The notes under the pieces: model-generated
What the model saw: the letters and a program-made list of their open reading frames with translations, nothing else
What the model was told of the DNA's origin: nothing
Databases searched by the model: none
Position numbers and translations under genes: made by a program
Source of the DNA: Anaeromicropila herbilytica
GTDB lineage: Bacteria > Bacillota > Clostridia > Lachnospirales > Lachnospiraceae
DNA length: 64,000 nt
Direction: 5' to 3'
Assembly (NCBI RefSeq): GCF_016591975.1
Contig: NZ_AP024169.1
Coordinates: forward strand, 1,908,001-1,972,000
Shown: positions 53,584-61,599 of the stretch, one piece after another
How the letters are laid out: each line of letters begins with the position of its first letter
Position numbering within the stretch: the first letter of the stretch is position 1

Positions 53584-55257
53584 ATGAAGAATAAAAAGTA
53601 TTCAATAGGTGTTGATTATGGTACACAGTCGGGAAGAGCAGTATTAGTGGAAGTATCTACAGGTAATATCATAGCACAGGCGGTTAAAGAATATACACAT
53701 GGAGTTATGGATGAATATTTACCAGATGGTACGAAATTACAGCCTGATTGGGCATTAGAACATCCTCAGGATTATCTTGAAGTATTAGTGGTCACTATTC
53801 CTACTGTATTAGAAGAGTCAGGTGTTAAAAAAGAAGATGTAATTGGTTTAGCAATTGATTTTACAGCATGTACTATGCTTCCTATTGATAAGGATGGTAC
53901 ACCATTATGTTTTAGGGAAGAGTTAAAAAGTATACCTCATGCATGGTTAAAACTATGGAAACATCATGCTGCGCAAGCACATGCAAATAAATTAAATAAG
54001 ATAGCGAAAGAGAGAGGCGAAGAATTCTTAGCTCGATATGGTGGAAAAATCTCATCGGAATGGATGATTCCAAAAATCATGCAAATTGTAGAAGAAGCTC
54101 CAGAAATATATGATATGACTGACCGATTTATCGAGGCAACTGACTGGGTAACCATGATGTTAACTGGAGAAGAAAAGAGAAATAGTTGTACCGCTGGTTA
54201 TAAAGCGATGTGGAATAAGAGAGAAGGATATCCATCTAAGGAATTCTTTAAAGCACTTGATCCTAGATTAGAAAATGTTGTAGAAGATAAATTGAGTACT
54301 GATATCTACTCTCTAGGAGATAAAGCAGGCGAATTAACAGAAAGTATGGCAGCTATTGTTGGCTTATGTCCAGGAACTGCGATTGGAATTGCAAATGTAG
54401 ATGCCCATGTTGCACTTCCAGCTGTTGGTATCACAGAAGCTGGTAAAATGTTAATGATTATGGGAACTTCAACTTGTGATATCCTACTTGGAACAGAGGA
54501 AAAGATTGTACCAGGAATGTGTGGCGTTGTAGAAGATGGCGTATTACCTGGATTCTTCGGATATGAGGCAGGTCAATCCTGTGTAGGAGATCATTTTGAA
54601 TGGTTTGTAGATAATTGTGTATCAAAAGAATACAAAGATGCTGCAGCAGCAGAAGGAAAGAATATACATACTTACCTTACAGAAAAAGCAAGTAAATTAA
54701 AAGTAGGTGAAAGCGGACTGTTAGCACTTGACTGGTGGAATGGAAATCGTTCCGTGTTAGTGGATGTGGATCTTACTGGAATGATACTTGGAATGACATT
54801 AACAACAAAGCCAGAAGAGATATATCGTGCATTAATTGAAGCAACCGCTTACGGTAAGAATATAATCATTGAGACATTTGAAGAGGCTGGGGTACCAATC
54901 AATGAGTTATATGCTTGTGGAGGAATCTCATGGAAGAATCCAATGATGATGCAAATCTATGCGGATGTTACTAATAAACCAATTAAGATATCTGCATCAG
55001 ATCAGACCCCTGCATTAGGTGCTTCCATGTTCGGTGCGGTAGCAGCTGGAAGTGAAAAGGGTGGATATGACACTATTTTTGAAGCAGCTAAAGTGATGGG
55101 AAAAGTAAAAGAGGAATTCTATACTCCTATTCCTGAAAACGTAGAAAATTATAAGAAGTTATATTCTGAGTATAAGAAGTTACATGATTATTTTGGTCGT
55201 GGAGAAAATGATGTAATGAAGAGACTAAAATCGATAAAGGCTGATGCACGTAAATAA
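53584..55257 (+). CDS. araB: Ribulokinase
   Basis: This 557-residue FGGY-family kinase phosphorylates L-ribulose to L-ribulose-5-phosphate. It begins YSIGVDYGTQSGRAVLV (ATP phosphate 1 motif), has IGLAIDFTACTMLPID, LMIMGTSTCDILLG and the FGGY signature region EATAYGKNIIIETFEEAGVP, then LYACGGISWKNPM. The length is typical for bacterial AraB. The ATG at 53584 is chosen because GGAGG lies five bases upstream; the frame extends to 53572. Confidence 0.96.
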   Translation: MKNKKYSIGVDYGTQSGRAVLVEVSTGNIIAQAVKEYTHGVMDEYLPDGTKLQPDWALEHPQDYLEVLVVTIPTVLEESGVKKEDVIGLAIDFTACTMLPIDKDGTPLCFREELKSIPHAWLKLWKHHAAQAHANKLNKIAKERGEEFLARYGGKISSEWMIPKIMQIVEEAPEIYDMTDRFIEATDWVTMMLTGEEKRNSCTAGYKAMWNKREGYPSKEFFKALDPRLENVVEDKLSTDIYSLGDKAGELTESMAAIVGLCPGTAIGIANVDAHVALPAVGITEAGKMLMIMGTSTCDILLGTEEKIVPGMCGVVEDGVLPGFFGYEAGQSCVGDHFEWFVDNCVSKEYKDAAAAEGKNIHTYLTEKASKLKVGESGLLALDWWNGNRSVLVDVDLTGMILGMTLTTKPEEIYRALIEATAYGKNIIIETFEEAGVPINELYACGGISWKNPMMMQIYADVTNKPIKISASDQTPALGASMFGAVAAGSEKGGYDTIFEAAKVMGKVKEEFYTPIPENVENYKKLYSEYKKLHDYFGRGENDVMKRLKSIKADARK

Positions 55258-55353
55258 ATTATACGGTATGTTTTCATTTGGTATTAATATTTTTTAATTA
55301 TAAAAACAGAGAACGAACATAGTATCATGGCAAATAGAAAGTGAGTGATTCAA

Positions 55354-56043
55354 TTGTTAGAAACATTAAAGCAACAAGTTTATGAAGCAAATATGGAACT
55401 TCCAAGAAGAAATTTAGTAACTTATACTTGGGGAAATGTTAGTGGGATTGATCGAGAAAAAGGGTTATTTGTAATAAAACCAAGTGGAGTCGATTATGAT
55501 AAACTGAAACCAGAGGATTTAGTAGTGGTTGATATGGAAGGTAATCAAGTAGAAGGTGAATTCAGGCCTTCTTCTGATACACCAACACACTTAGAGTTAT
55601 ACAAAGCGTTTCCAGAGATTGGTGGAATTGTACATACTCATTCATCTTGGGCAACTGCATGGGCACAAGCGGGACGAAGTATACCTTGTTATGGCACAAC
55701 TCAAGCAGACTATTTCTATGGAGATATACCTTGTGCAAGAGGCTTAACTCCAGAAGAGATTCAGGAAGAATATGAGAAGAATACAGGATTGGTTATCATT
55801 GAGACTTTTAAAGGATTAAATCCAATTCATGTACCAGGTGTATTATGTACCAATCATGGCCCTTTTAGCTGGGGAAAAGATCCAGCTGGAGCTGTATACA
55901 ATGCTGTTGTACTTGAAGAAGTAGCTAAGATAGCTTACCATACAGAAAAATTAAAGAAGGATGTAACGGAAATACCTAAGGAATTATTAGATAAGCATTT
56001 CTTAAGAAAGCATGGTAAAAATGCTTATTACGGACAAAAATAA
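55354..56043 (+). CDS. araD: L-ribulose-5-phosphate 4-epimerase
   Basis: This 229-residue class II aldolase-fold enzyme converts L-ribulose-5-phosphate to D-xylulose-5-phosphate, the last step before the pentose phosphate pathway. Zn-site histidines are in VHTHSSWATAWAQ and the later CTNHGPFSWG. NLVTYTWGNVSGIDREKG and FVIKPSGVDY are diagnostic. The TTG at 55354 gives the usual MLETLKQQVYEAN start of the family; a GTG at 55345 is also in frame. It is the last ara gene; foldback copy C follows after 25 bp. Confidence 0.95.
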   Translation: MLETLKQQVYEANMELPRRNLVTYTWGNVSGIDREKGLFVIKPSGVDYDKLKPEDLVVVDMEGNQVEGEFRPSSDTPTHLELYKAFPEIGGIVHTHSSWATAWAQAGRSIPCYGTTQADYFYGDIPCARGLTPEEIQEEYEKNTGLVIIETFKGLNPIHVPGVLCTNHGPFSWGKDPAGAVYNAVVLEEVAKIAYHTEKLKKDVTEIPKELLDKHFLRKHGKNAYYGQK

Positions 56044-56068
56044 ATACTTATTTAGTATTGAATGATAT

Positions 56069-56360
56069 GAGTTGCCCGACAAATGACCTGTTTGGGAGAC
56101 AGTCTAGGCAATTTGCACAAAACAGAAAAACTCATACTTCATTGAGTATGTATAAGAAGATCTAGTTCTCAGATAATTTTGTGTAAAACATATACTAGGA
56201 CAGATAACTCGCTTCGCTCAAACAGATCTGCCCTAGCATATAACACGAAATGATCCGAGAACAAGATCTTCTAATACATAATCAAAGGCGTATTCATTTT
56301 TTCTGTTTTGTGCAAATTGCCAGGCAAGATTTTGAAACAGGTCATTTGTCGGGCAACATC
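56069..56360 (-). mobile_element. Foldback MITE-like element, copy C with perfect 7-bp target duplication
   Basis: This 292-bp palindrome lies inverted relative to copies A and B. Its left end is GAGTTGCCCGACAAATGACC, and its right end CGGGCAACATC matches the inverted left end of copy A. Direct flanks are ATGATAT at 56062-56068 and ATGATAT at 56361-56367. It sits directly behind araD. No open frame is credible. Confidence 0.9.
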
Positions 56361-56387
56361 ATGATATAAGTTAAATAAGAAATAGTT

Positions 56388-56443
56388 AATAACATAAAAG
56401 TCACTTGCAAGTATATATACTTGTAAGTGACTTTTATGTTATT
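56388..56443. terminator. 56-bp near-perfect palindrome, probable terminator
   Basis: Two 28-bp arms meet without a loop (centre AGTATATATACT at 56410-56421) with one wobble. It may terminate the ara transcript reading through copy C. The remaining gap to 56754 has only the tandem repeat at 56596. Confidence 0.65.
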
Positions 56444-56595
56444 GAGTAAATATGACCTATTATTACTTGGAAATGAATCATCACTTGCTGTGAAAGTATA
56501 GATTCATCGTTGAAAAGATATTCATTCGTACGTGGGTTAATGTTAGTAGTTGCTGTTGTTCGATGTATGAGTTATCAGTAACCACTTAGAATAAA

Positions 56596-56621
56596 AGTCT
56601 ACGTACATAGTCTACGTACAT
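56596..56621. repeat. Tandem 13-bp repeat AGTCTACGTACAT
   Basis: Two perfect head-to-tail copies of AGTCTACGTACAT lie 134 bp ahead of the DUF434 gene. Each contains the palindromic core TACGTA. It may be a short slippage duplication or a double protein-binding site. Confidence 0.5.
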
Positions 56622-56754
56622 TGAATATTGTAAGTTTTACATAGAATATGGATTAGAATAATTGGCAGAATATAAGTAACAAGATATATAATGCAAAAAT
56701 AAGAAATAAGAAACATGAAATAAAGAACAAGAAAGATTACAGAGGTTATATTGT

Positions 56755-57486
56755 ATGACTACATCCAGAAATAGAGGAGCTTCTCCAAATGATTCTAAAG
56801 AATTTGGGGAAATTGCTTTAGAAAAGTTATCAAGGGCAGGATGCGATATCTATTATTTACTTAATCAAGGATATCATATCAAGGGAGCAACAGAATATGT
56901 AGGAAATCACTATTTGTTATCTACAAGACAGAGAATGGCTTTGACAAGATCTATTTCTTCACAATCTGATATTATAAGCAGAACATCTAAGCAAGTACAG
57001 GGGGGTTTGGAAGATGCGACTGTAAATATAGATGGATTTAATACAATTATTACATTAGAGGTTGCATTATGTGGTTCTTTACTGTTAAAAGGATTGGATG
57101 GAGCTATTCGGGACTTGGCAGGACTAAGGGGAAATTATCGAATTATTGATAAAACAGAATTGGCTATTGATCTCATTGGGGAGATGTTAAATAGTCAGAA
57201 GGTTAAAAATGCTATATTTTATATAGATGAACCTATTTCTAATTCGGGTCGGTTAAGGGAACTTATTTTATGCCGATTAAGGCAGTATGGATTTGATTCA
57301 GAAGTGCAGATCCTTCATAATGTAGATTCTGTATTAGAAAAATTGGAGTATGTAATAACAAGTGATGCAATTATTCTAGATAGGTGCATTAGTTGGATTA
57401 ACTTAAATGATATGATAATATCGGAAAAGTTAGATGATTATAGAAATAATAAAAATTATGTTGACTTTGGTAAATTAATTAAATGA
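56755..57486 (+). CDS. DUF434/DUF5616 domain protein
   Basis: This 243-residue protein matches DUF434 at the N terminus (NRGASPNDSKEFGE, DIYYLLNQGYHIKGATEYVGNHY, LLSTRQRMALTRS). A nuclease-like DUF5616 part follows, with VNIDGFNTIITLEVAL, FYIDEPISNSGRLREL and SDAIILDR. The conserved Asp residues in this half suggest a metal site. These proteins are widespread in archaea and Clostridia with unknown function, possibly nucleic-acid related. AGAGG lies nine bases before the ATG. Confidence 0.85.
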   Translation: MTTSRNRGASPNDSKEFGEIALEKLSRAGCDIYYLLNQGYHIKGATEYVGNHYLLSTRQRMALTRSISSQSDIISRTSKQVQGGLEDATVNIDGFNTIITLEVALCGSLLLKGLDGAIRDLAGLRGNYRIIDKTELAIDLIGEMLNSQKVKNAIFYIDEPISNSGRLRELILCRLRQYGFDSEVQILHNVDSVLEKLEYVITSDAIILDRCISWINLNDMIISEKLDDYRNNKNYVDFGKLIK

Positions 57487-57504
57487 GTATAGAGGCGAGT
57501 CTTA

Positions 57505-57533
57505 GTCGGTGGTTAATTGTCATCGGCTTTTTT
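57505..57533 (+). terminator. Terminator of the DUF434 gene
   Basis: GTCGGTG (57505-57511) pairs with CATCGGC (57521-57527), with wobbles, followed by T6. Confidence 0.7.
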
Positions 57534-57627
57534 GTGCGTTAAAAAATAAAGAACTAACAAAGTAAAGCAGTTTTAAATATAAAAAGTTAATAGAAAATAT
57601 AAAAAGTTGAAATTAATAAATTTACAC

Positions 57628-57656
57628 TTGACACTTTAGCTATCTTGCAATACAAT
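57628..57656 (+). promoter_or_regulatory. Near-consensus sigma-A promoter of the PadR operon
   Basis: TTGACA (57628-57633), 17-bp spacer, TACAAT (57651-57656). This is the closest match to consensus in the window. The palindrome at 57666 covers the expected transcription start. Confidence 0.8.
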
Positions 57657-57665
57657 ATACCTAAG

Positions 57666-57700
57666 TATTATGCATTACAAGATACTTGTAATGCATAATA
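57666..57700. promoter_or_regulatory. 16-bp-arm palindrome at the PadR operon start, candidate PadR operator
   Basis: TATTATGCATTACAAG and CTTGTAATGCATAATA flank ATA as a perfect inverted repeat. It begins ten bases downstream of the -10 box and lacks a T tract, so it looks like an operator rather than a terminator. The PadR-type gene at 58522 is the natural candidate to bind it. Confidence 0.65.
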
Positions 57701-57807
57701 ATGAAGATGCAAATCTGGACAGAAAAGAAGCTCCAATAAGAGAAAGAGGAATATTTGTAGAAATTGAAAACATTGAAAGAATGAAACATATGGAAGGATG
57801 GAAAACT

Positions 57808-58503
57808 ATGAAAACTAGACAGATAATAAAAGAGATGAATGTCTACAGAGAAAACTTAAGTGAAGCGAATCGCGCGCTATTTGACAAGATTTTGTTAAAG
57901 GTTCGTTTTTCCAAAATAAGAGAGCGTGATGCGGAAGAATTTAGCTACTATTGTTTGGATTTATTTCTTCAAGCAGAAAAAGAGAATCGATCAGTCGAAG
58001 AAGTTATGGGTACGAATGATGTGAATCAGTTTTGTGATGATTATATATCTGGTATTCGAGAAAACTATAATATTTATGAGAGAATGTATTTAAAAATCAA
58101 GTATGTTCCAATGATATTATTTATTTTTGTAGGCATATGGGAACTACTGATATCTTATATGATTCCTAATATCATTGCGGGTAATTCGGTTTCTTTAGAT
58201 ACTCCTATCACCTTAGCTTTAGTGATTGAGTTTATAGTTGTAATGTTCATCACTGAGATAGCGATGAAATACGCAGCAAAAATATCTTGGGAATTGAATC
58301 ATCAGAACACTAGACATACTCAAATGAAATATTTTTTCATCATATTTGGAATCTACCTATTGTTTGTTTTTGGATTTGTTGGGATTAAATTATTATTTGC
58401 CAAGATTATATTATTTCATTTGAATTTCGTCTTCTTTATATCAACAGTTGCAATGATAATGCTGATTCAAGATTACTATGACAATAAGGTTGTGAAAAAT
58501 TAA
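57808..58503 (+). CDS. Membrane protein with cytoplasmic helical N terminus, PadR-linked
   Basis: This 231-residue protein has a cytoplasmic N-terminal helical domain (about residues 1-85: MNVYRENLSEANRALFDKIL, RERDAEEFSYYCLDLFLQA, RSVEEVMG). Four membrane segments follow, among them VPMILFIFVGIWELLISYMI and FFIIFGIYLLFVFGFVGIKL. The layout is that of DUF1129/DUF1048-type membrane proteins, which usually travel with PadR regulators. The function is unknown. The ATG at 57808 has GAAGGATGG upstream. The frame stays open to 57670, but that start lies inside the operator palindrome and has no ribosome binding site. Confidence 0.75.
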   Translation: MKTRQIIKEMNVYRENLSEANRALFDKILLKVRFSKIRERDAEEFSYYCLDLFLQAEKENRSVEEVMGTNDVNQFCDDYISGIRENYNIYERMYLKIKYVPMILFIFVGIWELLISYMIPNIIAGNSVSLDTPITLALVIEFIVVMFITEIAMKYAAKISWELNHQNTRHTQMKYFFIIFGIYLLFVFGFVGIKLLFAKIILFHLNFVFFISTVAMIMLIQDYYDNKVVKN

Positions 58504-58521
58504 ATAAGTAGGTGAATTCAT

Positions 58522-58854
58522 ATGAATAATAAATCTCAATTATTAAAGGGAAGCCTTGAGGGGTGCGTACTCCAGATTATAAATCTGAAAGAAGAAACCT
58601 ATGGGTACGAGATTGCTAAAATATTAAAAGATAATGGCTTTACTGATATTTCAGAAGGTACATTATATCCTTTATATACAAGGTTGCAGAAGAACGGATT
58701 GATTAAAAGTACGATGAAGGAATCCAATCTTGGACCTTTACGCAAATATTATAGTTTAACTGACGCTGGAAAAGAAGAATTATCTGAATTTTGTGAATCT
58801 TGGAAATACTTAACCGAACACGTAGGAAATATTCTAGGTGGTAATATTATATAA
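58522..58854 (+). CDS. PadR-family transcriptional regulator
   Basis: This 110-residue PadR winged-helix protein has LLKGSLEGCVLQIINLKEET, then YGYEIAKILKDNGF, the recognition region ISEGTLYPLYTRLQKNGLI and the wing RKYYSLTDAGKEEL. The C-terminal dimerisation helix is short (subfamily 2-like). It begins 18 bp after the membrane-protein gene, so the two are co-transcribed and it probably represses the operon by binding the palindrome at 57666. The effector is unknown. AGGTG precedes the ATG. Confidence 0.92.
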   Translation: MNNKSQLLKGSLEGCVLQIINLKEETYGYEIAKILKDNGFTDISEGTLYPLYTRLQKNGLIKSTMKESNLGPLRKYYSLTDAGKEELSEFCESWKYLTEHVGNILGGNII

Positions 58855-58870
58855 AACTAATTCTTAAGAT

Positions 58871-58941
58871 GTTTAAAATATTTGAAATAATAAGAAGGTA
58901 ACTACCAATTCTTATTGTTTTAGATATTTTAAACTTTTTTT
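58871..58941 (+). terminator. Long terminator of the PadR operon
   Basis: GTTTAAAATAT...AATAAGAA and TTCTTATT...ATATTTTAAAC arms (58871-58896 and 58908-58934) form a long imperfect stem followed by T7. A second hairpin, GATACATCTA/TAGATGTATC-like, lies at about 58984-59016. Confidence 0.8.
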
Positions 58942-59082
58942 ATTGTATAGAATTATTGATGCTAAGTAATAATTGCTTTTAATAGATACATCTACTTGTT
59001 ATTAGATAGATGTATCCTTTAAAATAGACCTTTTAATCTTATTGAATCTGTGATATCATGAAATAAACAAAAAAATTAAAAT

Positions 59083-59109
59083 AAAACAAAAAAATAGTTA
59101 TAAATAAAA
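59083..59109 (+). promoter_or_regulatory. 27-nt motif shared with the galK leader, copy 1
   Basis: AAAAC-A7-TAGTTATAAATAAAA sits about 25 bp before the ArsR-type regulator start. The same sequence with one change (T to C in TAGTTA[T/C]AAA) is ahead of galK at 60198. Two nearly identical 27-mers in adjacent promoters suggest a common binding site. Confidence 0.55.
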
Positions 59110-59131
59110 ATAAATTACGAAAGGTGGAATA

Positions 59132-60055
59132 ATGATGATGCAGACAATTAAGATGTCTTTGGATGATACAAAGCATCTTTCCTTAGTTTCCAAAGCATTA
59201 TCTGCAGAGATACGTATTGAAATCTTAAAATTATTGTGTAGTGCGGATTTAAATATCAATGAGATTGCGGAGAAGTTAAAGATTCCAGCATCATCTGCAG
59301 CTTCACATATCAAGGTACTTGAAGAAGCCTCCCTCATCAAGACTTCATTACAACCAGGTGTGAGAGGATCCATGAAGCTATGTAAAAAACAGATGGATGA
59401 AATAGGAATCTCATTAACTACTCATAAGGATCATTATGAAGAGCAGGAAATAATCAGTATGCCAATAGGCAATTATGTAGACTATAAGGTAGAACCAACC
59501 TGTGGACTTGTAAATGAAAAAGGCCCTATTGATGAAGAAGATGAACCAAGATGTTTCTATAACCCACTTCGAACTACTGCAAAATTATTGTGGTTTCAAA
59601 AAGGTTATGTCGAATATCGGTTTCCAAATAATGTTTTAAAACAGAAGAAAGAAAAGAAATTAGAATTGTCTTTTGAAATATGTTCAGAAGATCATGAATA
59701 TAATCTAGACTGTCCATCCGATATTACAGTATGGATTAATGGAATAGAGGCTGGAACTTATACATGCCCAAGTGATTTCGGTGGAAGAAGAGGTACACTT
59801 AATCCAAGCTGGTGGCCAGATAAGAACACACAGTATGGAGAACTAAAGACATTTCTTTTAACCGAAGAAGGAACTTTTATCAATAATATGAAAGTGAATG
59901 ATAAATCTATCATGGCTTATGAGTTATCGACAAATGAATATATTTCTATACGTATTGGTATTAAAGAAGATTCTAATAATATAGGTGGGATAAATCTTTT
60001 TGGAGATTCATTTGGCGATTATCCACAGGATATATTACTTCGTTTTATATTTTAG
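59132..60055 (+). CDS. ArsR-type winged-helix regulator with C-terminal sensor domain
   Basis: This 307-residue protein has an N-terminal ArsR-like helix-turn-helix (residues 12-75: HLSLVSKALSAEIRIEILKLL, INEIAEKLKIPASSAASHIKVL). A large beta-rich C-terminal domain of unknown ligand follows, with PSDITVWINGIEAGTYTCPS and FGGRRGTLNPSWWPDKNTQYG. The C-terminal part looks like a carbohydrate-recognition beta sandwich. It lies 255 bp ahead of galK, with a shared motif in both leaders, and is therefore a likely regulator of the gal genes. AAAGGTGG precedes a run of three ATGs. Confidence 0.85.
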   Translation: MMMQTIKMSLDDTKHLSLVSKALSAEIRIEILKLLCSADLNINEIAEKLKIPASSAASHIKVLEEASLIKTSLQPGVRGSMKLCKKQMDEIGISLTTHKDHYEEQEIISMPIGNYVDYKVEPTCGLVNEKGPIDEEDEPRCFYNPLRTTAKLLWFQKGYVEYRFPNNVLKQKKEKKLELSFEICSEDHEYNLDCPSDITVWINGIEAGTYTCPSDFGGRRGTLNPSWWPDKNTQYGELKTFLLTEEGTFINNMKVNDKSIMAYELSTNEYISIRIGIKEDSNNIGGINLFGDSFGDYPQDILLRFIF

Positions 60056-60162
60056 GATGAGGAAACAATGACTTACTTTTTACCTTAAGAATTCAAGAAG
60101 CAGACTTTTCAAAAATAAAGATATATTTTTCAAATACCTATTTACTTTTTCAAAAAATAAGA

Positions 60163-60224
60163 TATAATAAAAAATATAGAAACAGAAAAACTGTTTTAAA
60201 ACAAAAAAATAGTTACAAATAAAA
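60163..60224 (+). promoter_or_regulatory. galK promoter region with shared 27-nt motif, copy 2
   Basis: TATAAT (60163-60168), with a poor -35 TTTACT about 16 bp upstream, gives the predicted start near 60175. The second copy of the motif (60198-60224) then lies inside the 5' leader, about 85 bp before the galK ATG. Confidence 0.5.
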
Positions 60225-60310
60225 TGGCTATTATAAATAGCACATAATTCTTTGGATTAGTTTCATAATATTAAAAATACCAATGATATAAACATAAAGG
60301 AGAAAATCAT

Positions 60311-61474
60311 ATGAAAAATGAATTGTTACAAAAGTTTAGCAGTATTTTTGGCGGAGAAGGCGATATGTATACTTATTTTGCTCCAGGAAGAGTAAATCTT
60401 ATCGGTGAACATACAGATTATAATGGCGGACATGTATTTCCATGTGCACTAACTATTGGAACATATGCAGTAGCAAGAAAAAATAATGATCAAAAGTTAC
60501 GTTTCTATTCTATGAATTTTGAAGATTTAGGTGTAATTGAATCCTCTATCGTAGGATTAGAAAAGAAAAAAGAAGATGATTGGGCGAATTATCCTAAGGG
60601 AGTTATCTGGGCGTTCAAGGAAAAAGGATATGATGTAACATCAGGTTTTGATATTTTATATTTTGGAAATATTCCAAATTCATCAGGGTTATCTTCATCA
60701 GCATCTATCGAAGTATTAACAGGATTTGTATTAAAAGATTTGTTTGGATTTGATGTATCCATGATTGATATCGCATTAATTTCACAATTTGCAGAGAATA
60801 AGTTCAATGGTGTTAATTGTGGTATTATGGATCAATTTGCAATTGCAATGGGTAAAAAGGATAATGCAATCTTCTTAGACACAAGTGATTTATCTTACGA
60901 ATATGCTTCTATCGTATTAGAAGACGCTAAGATCGTTATTGCTTGCAGTAATAAAAAACGTGGTTTAGGCGATTCCAAATATAACGAAAGAAGAACTGAA
61001 TGTGAGACTGCACTTTCTGAATTACAAAAAGTAAAAGATATTAAATCATTAGGTGAGCTTACAGAAGAAGAATTTGAAGCTATCAAAGATGCAATTAAAG
61101 ATCCAGTTCGTTTAAAGAGAGCAAAGCATGCAGTCTATGAGAACCAAAGAACAATGAAAGCGGTTTCAGCTCTTAAGAACCATAACATAGAAGAATTCGG
61201 TAAATTAATGAATGATTCTCATGTGTCTCTAAAAGATGATTATGAAGTTACAGGAATTGAGCTTGATACTTTAGTTGAGACAGCTTGGAACCAAGAAGGT
61301 GTTATCGGTTCAAGAATGACTGGTGCTGGATTTGGTGGATGTACAGTAAGTATTGTTAAAAATAATGCAATTGACAATTTCATTGAAAATGTTGGAAAAG
61401 TATACGAAGAAAAGATTGGTTACAAAGCTGATTTCTATGTAGTTGAAGTTGGCAATGGCCCAAGCAGAATCTAA
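60311..61474 (+). CDS. galK: Galactokinase
   Basis: This 387-residue GHMP kinase phosphorylates galactose at C1, the first Leloir step. It has the galactose-binding signature GRVNLIGEHTDYNGG (residues 26-40), the ATP loop SSGLSSSASIEV (about 126-137) and the C-terminal TGAGFGGCTVSI. The catalytic Asp lies in NCGIMDQFA. The length is standard. AAAGGAG precedes the ATG. galE and galT follow on the same strand. Confidence 0.97.
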   Translation: MKNELLQKFSSIFGGEGDMYTYFAPGRVNLIGEHTDYNGGHVFPCALTIGTYAVARKNNDQKLRFYSMNFEDLGVIESSIVGLEKKKEDDWANYPKGVIWAFKEKGYDVTSGFDILYFGNIPNSSGLSSSASIEVLTGFVLKDLFGFDVSMIDIALISQFAENKFNGVNCGIMDQFAIAMGKKDNAIFLDTSDLSYEYASIVLEDAKIVIACSNKKRGLGDSKYNERRTECETALSELQKVKDIKSLGELTEEEFEAIKDAIKDPVRLKRAKHAVYENQRTMKAVSALKNHNIEEFGKLMNDSHVSLKDDYEVTGIELDTLVETAWNQEGVIGSRMTGAGFGGCTVSIVKNNAIDNFIENVGKVYEEKIGYKADFYVVEVGNGPSRI

Positions 61475-61501
61475 TTATGAAATTAACCACAACAAAGGAA
61501 A

Positions 61502-61528
61502 AGTGTGAAATAAAAGTTATTTCACACT
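61502..61528 (+). terminator. Hairpin between galK and galE
   Basis: AGTGTGAAATAA (61502-61513) and TTATTTCACACT (61517-61528) form a 12-bp stem with a 3-nt loop. No T tract follows, so it may cause partial termination or mark an mRNA processing point within the gal operon. The GTGTGAAATAA sequence also appears in the repeat at 4287. Confidence 0.5.
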
Positions 61529-61599
61529 CCCTTATTAAGTAACTATATAAAAGGCACTTATTAATCAATAAGTAATTCATTAGAAAGAGAGTGATAAAT

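Noticed and set aside
57666..57700. Terminator reading of the PadR operon palindrome
   Set aside because: It follows the -10 box by nine bases and has no T tract, so an operator is the better reading.
57670..57807. N-terminal extension of the PadR-linked membrane protein from ATG 57670
   Set aside because: That ATG lies inside the operator palindrome next to the transcription start and lacks a ribosome binding site. The ATG at 57808 has one.
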